This document shows, piece by piece, positions 1-9,471 of a DNA stretch of 64,000 nucleotides; within the stretch, counting starts at the first letter, position 1, and each line of letters opens with the position of its first letter. Under the pieces are notes generated by a model. It worked only from the letters and a program-made list of their open reading frames with translations, made no database searches and was not told the DNA's origin. Origin of the DNA: JBGSON01 sp041739085 (GTDB lineage Bacteria; Patescibacteriota; Gracilibacteria; CAIRYL01); assembly GCA_041739085.1 (NCBI GenBank), contig JBGSON010000005.1, positions 37,779 through 101,778 on the forward strand, in the 5' to 3' direction. The position numbers were made by a program, and so were the translations under genes.

Positions 1-203
1 AGGTCGGCGATCGCTCCGAATATCGCGAGGAATTCATAGATCGTCGCATAGGTCCCGTATTTCGCCTGTCCGTATTCGACGCTCATCCCCTCAGCCCAGT
101 AATTCGTGAGGAATCCGACCGTGATGAATGCGATGATGGCAGTGACGACTCTTCCGAATATCTGCCAGAAGGTGTTCCCGAGGATTTTTCGAGCGAGAGT
201 CAA
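1..203 (-). CDS. Polysaccharide/O-antigen flippase (Wzx-like), N-terminal fragment
   Basis: The left edge of the window cuts this gene; only about the first 67 residues are present. Read on the minus strand from a TTG at 201-203 the product begins MTLARKILGNTFWQIFGR, followed by a hydrophobic helix ending ITVGFLTNYW and a second stretch, IYEFLAIFGAIADL. This is the usual opening of the polysaccharide-biosynthesis flippase family (MATE-like fold), which moves lipid-linked sugars across the membrane. No ATG lies in frame nearby, so the TTG start is a guess. It lies downstream of the helicase gene on the same strand, 77 bp apart. The family call is moderately sure; the substrate is unknown. Confidence 0.6.
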   Translation of the reverse strand, partial: MTLARKILGNTFWQIFGRVVTAIIAFITVGFLTNYWAEGMSVEYGQAKYGTYATIYEFLAIFGAIAD

Positions 204-280
204 TGGGCACGGAAAAAGAACCGTTCCGAAGTGTGGGGGAAAATCTGTAAATTTTCAAATGAAATGTGTTCTCAGTCTCA

Positions 281-3200
281 TCATTCTCCCTTTTCCATCG
301 AATCCTCCGCGAGAGACGGGAAGAGAAACGAGAGGACGTCTCCTTTTACCGGATCGCCGTGGATGGTCTTCGGCGTGAAATCAAGGGCCTGGATCCTTTT
401 CCAGACTTCCTGTATCTCTTTCTTCAGCGCTTCTTTTTCTTCTTCGGTAATGAAAAAATCGATGGTTTTCAATTTCCCGCCATCCGTCGGTTCGAGAAAT
501 GAGAGGCTGAAGAGCTCCGCCTTGTCGCTGAACGTTGATGAAAAGTCTGCCAATAGCGAATAAAAAACGAGCTGGCGATAATACCGTCCTGCAGAAATAT
601 CGCCCTGGTCTGATTCACGGATCCCGCGGATCTCGTTCTCTGACTTCGGCTTCATGGTCTTGAAATCGGTGATCTTCACCGTCTTCCTTTCCTTCGAGAT
701 CCACTCGATGAGATCGACCTTCCCCGTGATGGGGATCTTTCCGTCGAGGAGCACCCGGTGCGGACGAAAATTATACTCGATCCGGTACGGCTCGGGGAAT
801 TTTCCTGAATTTTCGTGGAGATAGAGTCGGAGGATCTGCAGTCCCCTCGACTTGATATCCCTGAATTCATCTTCCGTGAGACATTCCCGTTTCAGTCTTT
901 CTTCAAAAGCCTTCTCCGCATCTTGGATCTTTTCCTCAGGGAGCGAGGAGTAAAATATTTCAAGCGCCCTGTGGAGAGCGGTTCCGAGTACCGCGCCGGG
1001 AGCCTTTGCTGAAGGGATCCCAAGAACATCTTCCCAGAGGAATTTCAGCGGATTCTCCCGATAGTTTTCAAATGCGGAATGGGAAAGGGAAAAATGAGCA
1101 GGATCAAGCGCTTTCTCGAGAAAATCCTTCGGAAGAGGACTTCCTCCATTGTTCTTCTTCCATTCCGTCCGCTCCCGGAAGATCGAAGCCCCCCTCACTT
1201 CCATTTTTTTTCCCCCGTCGCGCTCCTCGATGAGAGCGATGGGGATCTCGGATACAAAACGGGATTCCGCCCGGGTCCGCCCATTCGCATCTTCATCGCT
1301 GAACGTGATCGTGAGCTTCGATTTCGCTCTCGTGCACGCGACGAAGAAGAGTCTCCGTTCTTCCTCATCCTCCGTCTTCGCGTGGGAATATTCGAGGATC
1401 CCTTCGGGAAGCGCAATCCTCGCAGGATTTTTTCTTCCACCCCAGATCCCGCTGTTTCCGTGGACGATATACACCGCTTCGAACTCGAGTCCTTTCGCCT
1501 TATGCGCGGTGAGGAGCTGAAGTGCGTCAGGAGAGGAATGGATGTCTCTCTCCGGAAGAGCGAGAGAGAATTCTTCGCGGAGATGTATCCGATCCTGAAA
1601 ACCGGAGAGAGAACTCTGAAAATTCCCTTTTGAATATTGGACGAGCTCATGAAAAAAAGCATTCACCGCGTTCAGGGAATCGAGATTCCCCGGCAAATAT
1701 TTGTTTTCTTCTGCATTCTCCGTGTGTCGCAGGAGATACTCGAGAAGTCCGCTTTCGGTGAGGATCTTCTGAACGCTCTCGACGAGGGAGAGATTTCGGA
1801 TGTCCTGCTCCCACCGGAGGAGATCCCTGCAGAACTTCTGCATGGCATCCGGTATCTTGGCTGTTTTCTCATGCTCGGTATTCCCGTCTTTTCTGAGAGA
1901 AACGAAGTATTCGAGGATATTCGGGTTTTCCCTCATCATCCTTGCGCATTTCCAGAGCTTCCCTTTTGTGCCCGGAAGAGACGTTTTCAGGACATCCCAG
2001 ACATTCCAGACCGCTTCCGTGGGGATCTCGAAAAAATCATAGTGGAGACATTCGAAGAAAGCTCCGTCATCTTCGGGGTTGAGTACGAGGGTAAGGAGCC
2101 GGATGATTTTCCGGACATACGGATCATCAAAAGCATTTCCAAATCCGGAAAAACTCACGGGGATCTTTTCCCTCTGGAAGAGGTCAAGGAGAGCGAATCC
2201 CTCCGCGTTTGTGCGGACAAGCACCGCGATCTCCCCCCAGGGGATTTTTTCATCGTCGTGGAGCTTCCTTGCCGAATGCATGATGAAATGGTGCTCATCC
2301 TCCGCGTGAGAAAAATGGACGGTCTCGACCGGCGTGCTTTTTTGGTTCGATACGGCTTTCAGATTCTTGTCGAGACCCGGAAGATTTTTCACGAGCCTTT
2401 CCGAGTTATTTTCGATCACCGCCTGAGCAACGGAGAGGATATTCTTCGTGCTCCGGTAGTTCTCGGTGATGGCGATGATGAGGGTCTTCGGAAACCGCTT
2501 CTGAAAATGGAGGATGTTCTCGAGAGACGCTCCCTGAAAACGGTAGATCGCCTGATCATCATCCCCCACGGCAAAGATGTTCGGATTCTCGTCATCTCCC
2601 GCGAAAAGCTCGAGGAGGGACATCTGGCGTCCGTTCGTGTCCTGGAATTCATCAGCGAGGAGGAATTGATATCTTTCGCGGAGCGTCCAGAGAAGATCAT
2701 TATCCACCTTCATTTTGCTCACGACAAAATCAATCATGTCTTCAAAGTCATACAGCCCTTCGATCCTGAGCTTCCGCTCATAATCAGCAAACACTCTCCG
2801 GAGCTCGAAATATTTCGCGGTCCTTTTTTCTACCTGAGCGTACTTCTCTTTCATTTTTCCCGTTTTCGGATTCATCGTTTCCTCATCGGTAAGAGATTCG
2901 AATCCCTTTCTTTCCTCGATGGACATTTCTTCAAAATGTTCCGGCGTGATGCCTTCCCGCTTCAGGGAGGAGATCGCTCCCTGGATGCTTTTCAGATTCG
3001 AAAGCGGTGATTTTACCGGCTTGAGGAGCGGGAGTTCAAGGTTCATGACAATATCCCGCAGGATCTCAATCCGCTTCACGTCATCGATCGGCTCCAGTTT
3101 CCGGGCAAAGAGAAATTTTTCGGAAAACTCCGCGATGACATCCTGACAGAATCCGTGAAACGTGTTGATCTCCACCGAGTGGGCGTCCGGACCGATAAAT

Positions 3201-3445
3201 CGGAGGAGTCGCTTTCTCATGGAGAGAGCCCCGTTCTCCGTGAAGGTGAGGGCGAGGATGTTCGAAGGATGGACATCCGTCTTCTTCAGGATGTTGGCGA
3301 TCCGAAGCGCGAGGACCTGCGTCTTCCCTGTTCCCGGCCCGGCGACGACGAGGATCGGACCGAATATGGAGTCGACTGCTTTCCTCTGTTCCGGATTGAG
3401 CGCTCCATACGCTTCATCGAAGAGAACTGATTTTTCGTTTTTCAT
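281..3445 (-). CDS. UvrD/PcrA-like helicase with C-terminal RecB-type nuclease domain
   Basis: A superfamily 1 DNA helicase of about 1054 residues fused to a PD-(D/E)XK nuclease. Visible motifs are Walker A GPGTGKT (residues 36-42), Walker B ADEFQDT, motif III QAIYRFQGA and the late motif LLTAHKAKGLEFEAVYI. The C-terminal quarter has GTALHRALE, GKVDLIEW and KITDFKT, the pattern of RecB-family nuclease domains. This arrangement resembles AdnAB/AddB-like repair helicase-nucleases that process double-strand ends. The frame is open further upstream, but the ATG at 3443-3445 (MKNEKSVLFDEAY) best fits the family and leaves room for a promoter divergent from serS. No RecC/AddA partner gene is visible nearby. 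Confidence 0.9.
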   Translation of the reverse strand: MKNEKSVLFDEAYGALNPEQRKAVDSIFGPILVVAGPGTGKTQVLALRIANILKKTDVHPSNILALTFTENGALSMRKRLLRFIGPDAHSVEINTFHGFCQDVIAEFSEKFLFARKLEPIDDVKRIEILRDIVMNLELPLLKPVKSPLSNLKSIQGAISSLKREGITPEHFEEMSIEERKGFESLTDEETMNPKTGKMKEKYAQVEKRTAKYFELRRVFADYERKLRIEGLYDFEDMIDFVVSKMKVDNDLLWTLRERYQFLLADEFQDTNGRQMSLLELFAGDDENPNIFAVGDDDQAIYRFQGASLENILHFQKRFPKTLIIAITENYRSTKNILSVAQAVIENNSERLVKNLPGLDKNLKAVSNQKSTPVETVHFSHAEDEHHFIMHSARKLHDDEKIPWGEIAVLVRTNAEGFALLDLFQREKIPVSFSGFGNAFDDPYVRKIIRLLTLVLNPEDDGAFFECLHYDFFEIPTEAVWNVWDVLKTSLPGTKGKLWKCARMMRENPNILEYFVSLRKDGNTEHEKTAKIPDAMQKFCRDLLRWEQDIRNLSLVESVQKILTESGLLEYLLRHTENAEENKYLPGNLDSLNAVNAFFHELVQYSKGNFQSSLSGFQDRIHLREEFSLALPERDIHSSPDALQLLTAHKAKGLEFEAVYIVHGNSGIWGGRKNPARIALPEGILEYSHAKTEDEEERRLFFVACTRAKSKLTITFSDEDANGRTRAESRFVSEIPIALIEERDGGKKMEVRGASIFRERTEWKKNNGGSPLPKDFLEKALDPAHFSLSHSAFENYRENPLKFLWEDVLGIPSAKAPGAVLGTALHRALEIFYSSLPEEKIQDAEKAFEERLKRECLTEDEFRDIKSRGLQILRLYLHENSGKFPEPYRIEYNFRPHRVLLDGKIPITGKVDLIEWISKERKTVKITDFKTMKPKSENEIRGIRESDQGDISAGRYYRQLVFYSLLADFSSTFSDKAELFSLSFLEPTDGGKLKTIDFFITEEEKEALKKEIQEVWKRIQALDFTPKTIHGDPVKGDVLSFLFPSLAEDSMEKGE

Positions 3446-3532
3446 ACAAACAGTATACCGAATACAGGGCATGAACTTCAATTGCCGTTCTCTCATCTTT
3501 CCCATAAAATACTTCTGCATTTTTCCTTCACT

Positions 3533-4807
3533 ATGCTCGACCTGAAAGCAATCCGGGAGAACCCCCGTTTCTATGAAGAACAACTCGGGAGAAAAGGAGT
3601 GTCCTCTCATACCGTAAAAGAAGTCCTCGGTCTTGATGAAAAAAAGAGACATCTCATCCAGGAGATCGAGTCCGCGAAATCCCGCCAGAACGAAGCCTCA
3701 AAACGCATTCCTACACTTTCCGGGAAAGAAAAAGAAGACGTACTTGCGGAGATGAAATCACTCTCGGATGGAAAGAAGAGCGCTGAAGAAGAACTGGAAA
3801 AAGTATCCGTTGACCTGAAATCACTCCTCGAAACTCTTCCAAACCCTCCCCATGATTCCGCTCCGGACGGAAAATCCGAAGAGGAGAATGTTGTAATCCG
3901 GAAAGTCGGGGAAATTCCGAAATTCGATTTCCAGCCGAAAGAACATTCAGAACTCGGAGAAGCGCTCGGGATCCTCGACATGGAGAGAGCGTCAAAGATT
4001 GCCGGAGCGCGTTTTTATTTTCTTCAGGGGGAACTCGCCATGTTACAGATGGCCCTCATGAACTGGGCTTTTCAAAAAATTCAGAAAAGGGGGTTCCTCC
4101 CCATGATCCCACCTTTTCTTGTCCGCAAGGAAGCAATGTGGGGGACGGGTTTTTTAAGCGGCGCGGGATCAAACGAGATCTACCATGTGAATCCGGGAGA
4201 GGACGATCTCTATCTCATCGGGACTTCCGAAGTCCCGCTCACCGCGTACTATACGGATGAGATCCTTCCGGAAGAGAAGCTTCCCGTCAAATTCATGGGG
4301 TACTCCCCCTGCTTCCGGAGAGAGGCGGGATCCTATGGAAAAGACACAAAGGGTATCCTCCGCGTCCATCAGTTCGAAAAAATCGAGATGGTCATCCTCT
4401 GTCGTCCGGAGGAGACCCCGGAGATGCATGAACTCATCCGGGAATCGGAAGAAGAACTCCTTCAGGAGCTGGGAATCCCTTATCAGGTGGTGAACGTGTG
4501 TTGCGGGGATCTCGGAAATTCTGCCGCGAAGAAATACGACCTCGAGGCATGGCTCCCGGGACAGGAGAAATACCGCGAAATGACATCCACTTCCATCTGT
4601 ACCGATTTCCAGAGCCGGCGCCTCAATATCCGCTACCGGAAAAAAGACGGGAGCATCGAATTCGTCCATACGCTGAACGGGACCGCAGTCTCTTCCCGAC
4701 CGCTCATCGCGATCATGGAAAATTTCCAGCGTGAAGATGGCTCCATCGACATCCCGGAATGCCTCTGGACGTATACGGGATTCAAGCGCATCGAACGGAA
4801 AGTATAA
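3533..4807 (+). CDS. serS: Seryl-tRNA synthetase
   Basis: Charges tRNA-Ser with serine in the cytoplasm. The start is the ATG at 3533 (MLDLKAIRENPRFYEEQL), the normal N-terminus of the family. An N-terminal coiled-coil arm covers about residues 30-110, followed by the class II core with GTSEVPLTAYY, FRREAGSYGKDTKGILRVHQF (motif 2) and NGTAVSSRPLIAIMENFQ (motif 3). At 424 residues it is the usual length. No Shine-Dalgarno motif precedes the start; the leader is pyrimidine-rich. It is divergent from the helicase-nuclease, and the SLH-CAP gene begins 14 bp after its stop. Confidence 0.97.
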   Translation: MLDLKAIRENPRFYEEQLGRKGVSSHTVKEVLGLDEKKRHLIQEIESAKSRQNEASKRIPTLSGKEKEDVLAEMKSLSDGKKSAEEELEKVSVDLKSLLETLPNPPHDSAPDGKSEEENVVIRKVGEIPKFDFQPKEHSELGEALGILDMERASKIAGARFYFLQGELAMLQMALMNWAFQKIQKRGFLPMIPPFLVRKEAMWGTGFLSGAGSNEIYHVNPGEDDLYLIGTSEVPLTAYYTDEILPEEKLPVKFMGYSPCFRREAGSYGKDTKGILRVHQFEKIEMVILCRPEETPEMHELIRESEEELLQELGIPYQVVNVCCGDLGNSAAKKYDLEAWLPGQEKYREMTSTSICTDFQSRRLNIRYRKKDGSIEFVHTLNGTAVSSRPLIAIMENFQREDGSIDIPECLWTYTGFKRIERKV

Positions 4808-4821
4808 TTTTTTCACTCCCT

Positions 4822-5904
4822 ATGAAAAAATGGATTGTCTTCTTTGCACTCACTGCTTCAATTTCCACCGCGAGTGCAGGATTCTCCGATGTCTCCACTT
4901 CCCATCCGTATTACAATTCCATCATGCGCCTCTCGGATGAAGGGGTCGTCAACGGATATGCAGACGGAAATTTTCTCCCGGGGAAGGTCATCAACCGGGC
5001 GGAATTTCTGAAGATCGCGGTTCTTGCGAAGGAAGGAGACGGGTTTGAATCATCGTCAGATCTCCAGTGTTTCACGGACGTTTCTCCGGGTGATTGGTTT
5101 TCCGCATATGTCTGCACGGCCGAGGAAAACGGATGGGTAAAAGGATACGGGGGCGGAGAATTCCGGCCGGGAAGCCCGATCAGTTTCGGAGAAGCGTTCA
5201 CTATGCTTCAGAATATTTTTGAACTCGATTCGTCCGGATACGTCGAAGGGGATTGGTATTATCGCCCGATGAAATACTTCTCCATGAACGATCTTATTCC
5301 GGAAAATATCGAACAATCCGTCGATTTCCAGGTAAACCGGGGAGAAATGGTGGAGATGATTGCCCGGACTCTTTTGCATTTGGAGAAACTCGATGGAGGA
5401 GAGGCGCATGTTGTTTCTGATCCTTTTGAGTCCTACCGGATGGATGTTTACCGGATGGTAAATGAAGAACGAAAAAACGCAGGGATTGTTGAACTCAAAT
5501 ACAATATGCAGCTGGAGAATGCCGCCGGGGAGCATGCGGAAGCGATGATGAACGAAGGCTTCTTCGCCCATACGAATCCGAATAGCGGGTCCACTGTTTT
5601 CGACCGGTGCAAGCATTATCTCTATGATCAGCGCGACATCGGGGAAAACATCGCTGAAGGCCAGGAATCACCGGAAGCAGTCATGGAAAGCTGGATGAAT
5701 TCTCCTCCTCATAAAAAAAATATTCTCCATGATGGATTCCGGGAAATCGGGATCGGAATCGCGGAGACTCCGGACGGCGACATCTACTGGGTCCAGGTCT
5801 TCGGAACACAATGCGAGGAACGGGATGACATGATCGGGTGTACGACGAGGAGTGATTTTCAGGAACGGAATCCGGGGGAATACGCTTCTTCGTTTCACTG
5901 GTAA
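4822..5904 (+). CDS. Secreted SLH-domain protein with CAP (SCP/PR1) domain
   Basis: A surface protein of 360 residues. A signal peptide (MKKWIVFFALTASISTASA) precedes about three S-layer homology repeats, seen as FSDVSTSHPYYNSIMRL, GYADGNFLPG and GYGGGEFRPGSPI. A CAP/SCP domain fills the C-terminal half, with HAEAMMNEGFFAHTNP, GENIAEG and WVQVFG. SLH domains usually anchor proteins to cell-wall polymers; bacterial CAP domains have poorly defined roles. The start at 4822 places the signal peptide at the N-terminus. It follows serS by 14 bp, so the two may be co-transcribed. The four Cys in the mature part could form disulfides. Confidence 0.88.
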   Translation: MKKWIVFFALTASISTASAGFSDVSTSHPYYNSIMRLSDEGVVNGYADGNFLPGKVINRAEFLKIAVLAKEGDGFESSSDLQCFTDVSPGDWFSAYVCTAEENGWVKGYGGGEFRPGSPISFGEAFTMLQNIFELDSSGYVEGDWYYRPMKYFSMNDLIPENIEQSVDFQVNRGEMVEMIARTLLHLEKLDGGEAHVVSDPFESYRMDVYRMVNEERKNAGIVELKYNMQLENAAGEHAEAMMNEGFFAHTNPNSGSTVFDRCKHYLYDQRDIGENIAEGQESPEAVMESWMNSPPHKKNILHDGFREIGIGIAETPDGDIYWVQVFGTQCEERDDMIGCTTRSDFQERNPGEYASSFHW

Positions 5905-5963
5905 TTCATTCGCGTAGGCTGTATTCGGGAAACCCTTTCTCTTGTCCCGCAGAAAGAGATGTC

Positions 5964-5992
5964 TTTACATGCGACTTTCTTTAGTGTATAAA
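5964..5992 (+). promoter_or_regulatory. Sigma-70-type promoter for the orphan histidine kinase
   Basis: TTTACA at 5964-5969 and TATAAA at 5987-5992 are separated by exactly 17 bp, each matching the consensus at five of six positions. Transcription would start near 5999, about 14 bases before the ATG at 6013. Confidence 0.65.
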
Positions 5993-6012
5993 CATCACCC
6001 TTAAAAATTTCC

Positions 6013-6870
6013 ATGGCTCATCCGATTGATACAAACCGGAAGACTCCCGTGATCGGGGAATTCTGTACGAAAACGCCTGTTCCTCCTGATGCCTCTGCGG
6101 CAGCGCGGATAATTGAGTCTCAGCGCCAGGAAATTGCAGAGCTCACAGCTGTTATCGCTTCGCTGAGACGTGATCATGAACTGGCTCAGTCCATCACGGG
6201 CATTACCCATGACATCAAGAATATTCTCATCATCATCATGGGGAATCTGCAGTTGCTCCTGGAAGATGTGGAACTCGACGCGTCCGGCAATAGACACTGG
6301 GGCTTCGCTTCCAAAGCACTTTCCCGTATCGAAGATCTATTTCTGGAAATTCTCGACCTCGCACGAAATCCCTCGAGAGAACCCGCTCCCATCCGCATCC
6401 GGGAAGATGTTTTTGATGAATTTCATGAAATGCTTTCATCCGTTGTCCCCGGAAATATTTTCCATTCGCTCCGTGTAAACGCCGACGGCCTCTGCATCGC
6501 CCATCCCTCCGAACTGAAAAGAGTCATTCTGAATCTCGTCCTGAACAGCGTCCAGGCGATTGGAAATCGTTCTGGCAATATTGCGATTGAAGCTCGCCGG
6601 GTCGTAAAACCCGGCATTCCTTCAGAAGCCGAAAACCCGAGAAACTGGATTGAAATCACGGTGTCCGACAACGGCGGAGGCATGTCTCCCGAAGTTTTGG
6701 GACGTGTCTCCCGTGAAGCATTCACCACAAAACCGCGGGGAAAAGGTTCAGGCGTAGGGCTTCAGACCTGTAGAAGCATCGCTGAGAGATACGGCGGGGA
6801 ATTTCTTATCAGAAGTGAAGAGGGCGTAGGGACCAGAGCTACTATCCTCCTCCCCGAGTATTCAGAATGA
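6013..6870 (+). CDS. Soluble sensor histidine kinase (orphan)
   Basis: A cytoplasmic histidine kinase of 285 residues with no membrane segment. A short coiled coil (residues 35-60) leads into the phospho-acceptor box GITHDIKNILIII with His66. The HATPase domain follows with N box LNLVLNSVQAI, G1 VSDNGGGM, F box FTTK and G2 GKGSGVGLQTC. There is no PAS or GAF domain, and no response regulator lies next to it, so signal and target are unknown. It is convergent with the methyltransferase gene, whose stop lies 3 bp away. It has its own promoter just upstream. Confidence 0.88.
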   Translation: MAHPIDTNRKTPVIGEFCTKTPVPPDASAAARIIESQRQEIAELTAVIASLRRDHELAQSITGITHDIKNILIIIMGNLQLLLEDVELDASGNRHWGFASKALSRIEDLFLEILDLARNPSREPAPIRIREDVFDEFHEMLSSVVPGNIFHSLRVNADGLCIAHPSELKRVILNLVLNSVQAIGNRSGNIAIEARRVVKPGIPSEAENPRNWIEITVSDNGGGMSPEVLGRVSREAFTTKPRGKGSGVGLQTCRSIAERYGGEFLIRSEEGVGTRATILLPEYSE

Positions 6871-6873
6871 TGA

Positions 6874-8292
6874 TCATTCCCGGACAAGGAGGACAACGGT
6901 CTCGATGTGCGGAGTGTGCGGGAAGAGATCGACCGGCTGGATTTTCTGTGCTCTCCATCCACCTTCCGCGATGAGCGCCAGATCACGAACGAGAGTTGCG
7001 GGATTGCAGGAGACGTAGATGATCTTCTCCGCAACTATGGTCTTTACTGTTTCCACAGCCTTTCTCTGGAGACCTGTCCGGGGAGGATCAAGGATGACGA
7101 GATCGGGATGAGGATGGATTTTCAAAATCTCCGGGAGGAGTCCCTCCACTTTCCCGGCGTAATACTCCGTGTTCTGAAATCCATTGAGCTCCGCATTTGA
7201 CCTGGCATCGGAGATCGCAGACTCATCGAGTTCGATCCCGATGATCTGTTTGGACTTTTCCGCGAGGAAGAGCCCGATCGCTCCGGATCCGCAGAAGAGG
7301 TCGAAGACCTCTTCCTTCCCCTGTAATCCGGAAAATTCTCGCACCACCTCGAAAAGCTTTTCTGCTCCGAGGGAATTGGTCTGGAAAAAAGAAAACGGCG
7401 ATATCTCATACTGCACTTTTCCCAGAGTTTCTATGAGAAAATCATTTCCGAAAAGTACCTGAAAAGGAAGGGTGTGATCGAGCGTATCATTCCTTTTCGC
7501 GTTCTCTGTCTCAGTAATGCCGGTGATCTCCGGAACGTTCTCCATAAGATCACTGACGATGTGCTCCCAGAAGCGAGCTGGTTGTGATGCAAAAACCGAG
7601 AAGTTCACGAGGATTTCTCCGGTCTTCCGGGATTCCCTGAGGACGAGACTCCTCCAGAATCCGCGGTTGATTTTCGGATTCCAGACAGGGAGTCCTGATG
7701 CCTTCATGATTGTAATGACGCATGTCCGGATACGGTTCATGCGTTCGGAACAGAGAAAAACATCATTCACCGACAGGACTTTTGCCCAATCCCCTTCCGG
7801 ATGAAACCCGAGAGATGGGTTTTCGTCAAAATAAGTCCTCTCCCCCGAAGCATCAGTAATGACTCTCATCTCCGTATATCCGAATGAGAACTCCATCTTG
7901 TTCCGGTACCGGAATATTTCCGGCGAGGGGATGATGGGAAAAAACTGAGCGCTCTCCTGGATGACACTCTTTCCTCCGAGATGATCAAAGCATTCCCGCA
8001 CATGCGACTCCTTGATCGCAAGCTGGTCTTTATATCGGACCGACTGGAGCGGACAGCCGGGGAGCCGCTCATAACCGATATCATGTTCGATCGGGGACGG
8101 GTGTATGATCTCAATGAGTTTCGCATCAGCATGGCTCTCGTGCTTTTTCGTGATCTGGATTTTCACTGTCTGACCGGGAATGGTGCTTTTTACAAATACA
8201 ACAAAATCCTGAATCCGAAGCAGCCCCTGTCCTCCAAATGCGAGCTTCTCAATAACTCCTTCGTGAATTGTTCCCGGCTTGAGTTCTCCCAT
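6874..8292 (-). CDS. RNA m5U methyltransferase (RlmD/RlmC/TrmA family)
   Basis: Transfers a methyl group from SAM to C5 of a uridine in 23S rRNA or tRNA. The 472-residue product has an N-terminal TRAM-like RNA-binding domain (about residues 1-65), SAM-binding VFDLFCGSGAIGLFLAEK, the LDPPRTGL motif and the catalytic cysteine in IIYVSCNPATLVRDLALI. The start chosen is the ATG at 8290-8292 (MGELKPGTIHEG). The multi-Cys 4Fe-4S motif seen in E. coli RlmD is not present; only GCPLQ remains near residue 80. Which uridine is modified cannot be read from the sequence, so no gene symbol is given. Confidence 0.88.
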   Translation of the reverse strand: MGELKPGTIHEGVIEKLAFGGQGLLRIQDFVVFVKSTIPGQTVKIQITKKHESHADAKLIEIIHPSPIEHDIGYERLPGCPLQSVRYKDQLAIKESHVRECFDHLGGKSVIQESAQFFPIIPSPEIFRYRNKMEFSFGYTEMRVITDASGERTYFDENPSLGFHPEGDWAKVLSVNDVFLCSERMNRIRTCVITIMKASGLPVWNPKINRGFWRSLVLRESRKTGEILVNFSVFASQPARFWEHIVSDLMENVPEITGITETENAKRNDTLDHTLPFQVLFGNDFLIETLGKVQYEISPFSFFQTNSLGAEKLFEVVREFSGLQGKEEVFDLFCGSGAIGLFLAEKSKQIIGIELDESAISDARSNAELNGFQNTEYYAGKVEGLLPEILKIHPHPDLVILDPPRTGLQRKAVETVKTIVAEKIIYVSCNPATLVRDLALIAEGGWRAQKIQPVDLFPHTPHIETVVLLVRE

Positions 8293-8304
8293 CGGACGAA
8301 GAAA

Positions 8305-8326
8305 GGGCGTTGCAACGCAACGCCCC
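8305..8326. terminator. Hairpin 1 of a paired stem-loop between ssb and the m5U methyltransferase
   Basis: A 9-bp perfect stem (GGGCGTTGC / GCAACGCCC) closes on a 3-base loop. Read on the minus strand it is followed by CTTTCTTC, so it may end ssb transcription before the methyltransferase start 13 bp further on. It is nearly the same sequence as hairpin 2 at 8346-8364. Confidence 0.6.
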
Positions 8327-8345
8327 AATACTCTATCACAGGGAA

Positions 8346-8377
8346 GGCGCTGCAATGCAACGCCCCTTTTTGTTTTT
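8346..8377. terminator. Hairpin 2 of the paired stem-loop, with T-tract on the plus strand
   Basis: GGCGCTGC / GCAACGCC forms a stem with one mismatch and a 3-base loop. On the plus strand it is followed by CCTTTTTGTTTTT, the form of an intrinsic terminator. The only plus-strand gene upstream is the histidine kinase ending at 6870, so its plus-strand role is unclear. It lies 4 bases after the ssb stop on the minus strand. Confidence 0.55.
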
Positions 8378-8381
8378 CCCT

Positions 8382-9236
8382 TTAGAACGGAAGATCTTCC
8401 GGCTTTATCTCGCTTGTATATTGGATCTCCGGGATATTCTCAGAGGAATCCCCTCCGGCAGAGGACTCGCGCGGTACATCATTCTCTCCGCCTGCATCTT
8501 TTCCTCGCGGCTCAGCGAGCGACTCCGAAGTATGCCCGAGCGCATGGACCTCATCAGCGATGATTTCAGTGGTATACCGCTTTTCACCTGTCGGTGTCTC
8601 CCATGAGCGGTTCGTGAGTGCGCCGGAGATGAAGACCCGGTGCCCTTTCTTCAGGATCTTCTCGGCGTCTTCCGCGAGATCCCCCCACGCAACGATATTA
8701 TGGAATTCTGCCTCCTCTTTTTTTTCTCCGGATTCTTTATCTTTCCAAGTCCGGTTTGTGGCGATGGAAAAATTAACGACACTCCTTCCCCCGGGAGTTT
8801 TCCGGAGTTCAAGGTCTTTCGTGATGTTTCCGAGAGCATCGACGCGGTTCAGCCCGCCGGAAACAGAATATGTCTCCTCGATGGGTGCGAGCGGCGTCTT
8901 TGGGTCCAGGAGGATGACTCCTCCGAATGCATCGGCGACGACCTTTGTCTTGTATCGTTTTTTCCCCTGATTGTCTTCCCATGAGTCGGTCTTCAGTCTG
9001 CCGGAAACATAGACCTGCGATCCTCTCCTGGCATATTGACTGAGGAATCCCGCACTCTGACCCCAGACGGTGACAGTATGGAACGAAGTGGAATAGGCTT
9101 TCTCCCCGCCATCCTTGAGATATTGGGATTTGACCTGAATATTGAGGTCGGTGACCTGCATGCCACTCTGGAGGTCCCGGACTTCGATGTCCTCTGTGAG
9201 GTATCCGATAAGCTGGATATGATTGATATCTGCCAT
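8382..9236 (-). CDS. ssb: Single-stranded DNA-binding protein with two OB folds
   Basis: Binds single-stranded DNA in replication, recombination and repair. The 284-residue product has two OB-fold domains in tandem. The first (about residues 1-105) opens IQLIGYLTEDIEVRDL and holds QYARRGSQVYVSGRL. The second (about 120-235) opens NRVDALGNITKDLELRKT and holds GHRVFISGAL. An acidic Ser/Glu tail ends in DLPF, the partner-recruiting tip of bacterial SSBs. Most bacterial SSBs have one OB fold and form tetramers; two per chain is known in Deinococcus/Thermus, where the protein is a dimer. The start is the ATG at 9234-9236 (MADINHIQLIGYL). Confidence 0.93.
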   Translation of the reverse strand: MADINHIQLIGYLTEDIEVRDLQSGMQVTDLNIQVKSQYLKDGGEKAYSTSFHTVTVWGQSAGFLSQYARRGSQVYVSGRLKTDSWEDNQGKKRYKTKVVADAFGGVILLDPKTPLAPIEETYSVSGGLNRVDALGNITKDLELRKTPGGRSVVNFSIATNRTWKDKESGEKKEEAEFHNIVAWGDLAEDAEKILKKGHRVFISGALTNRSWETPTGEKRYTTEIIADEVHALGHTSESLAEPRGKDAGGENDVPRESSAGGDSSENIPEIQYTSEIKPEDLPF

Positions 9237-9471
9237 ATAATTGATAAAAAAATCTGGAAAAGCACTCCGAATTTTTCCATGCACCCCTGAAAAAGGCAAA
9301 AAGAAAAAAATTTCGGTGTGACAAAATGACGAAATATGCATGGAGATTGGCTTATAAACGCTTTTTAAAAAACCTGTCTCCATCTTCTGACAACAGGCGA
9401 AATGAGTTTTCAACACTACGAAAACCTGCTATGGTTCATGCGTTCATTTTCTTCACTTACTCTCCCACGCT

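Noticed and set aside
1637..3010. 457-residue open frame on the plus strand
   Set aside because: It is antisense to the helicase-nuclease, which has clear motifs; the frame is a shadow of its codon bias.
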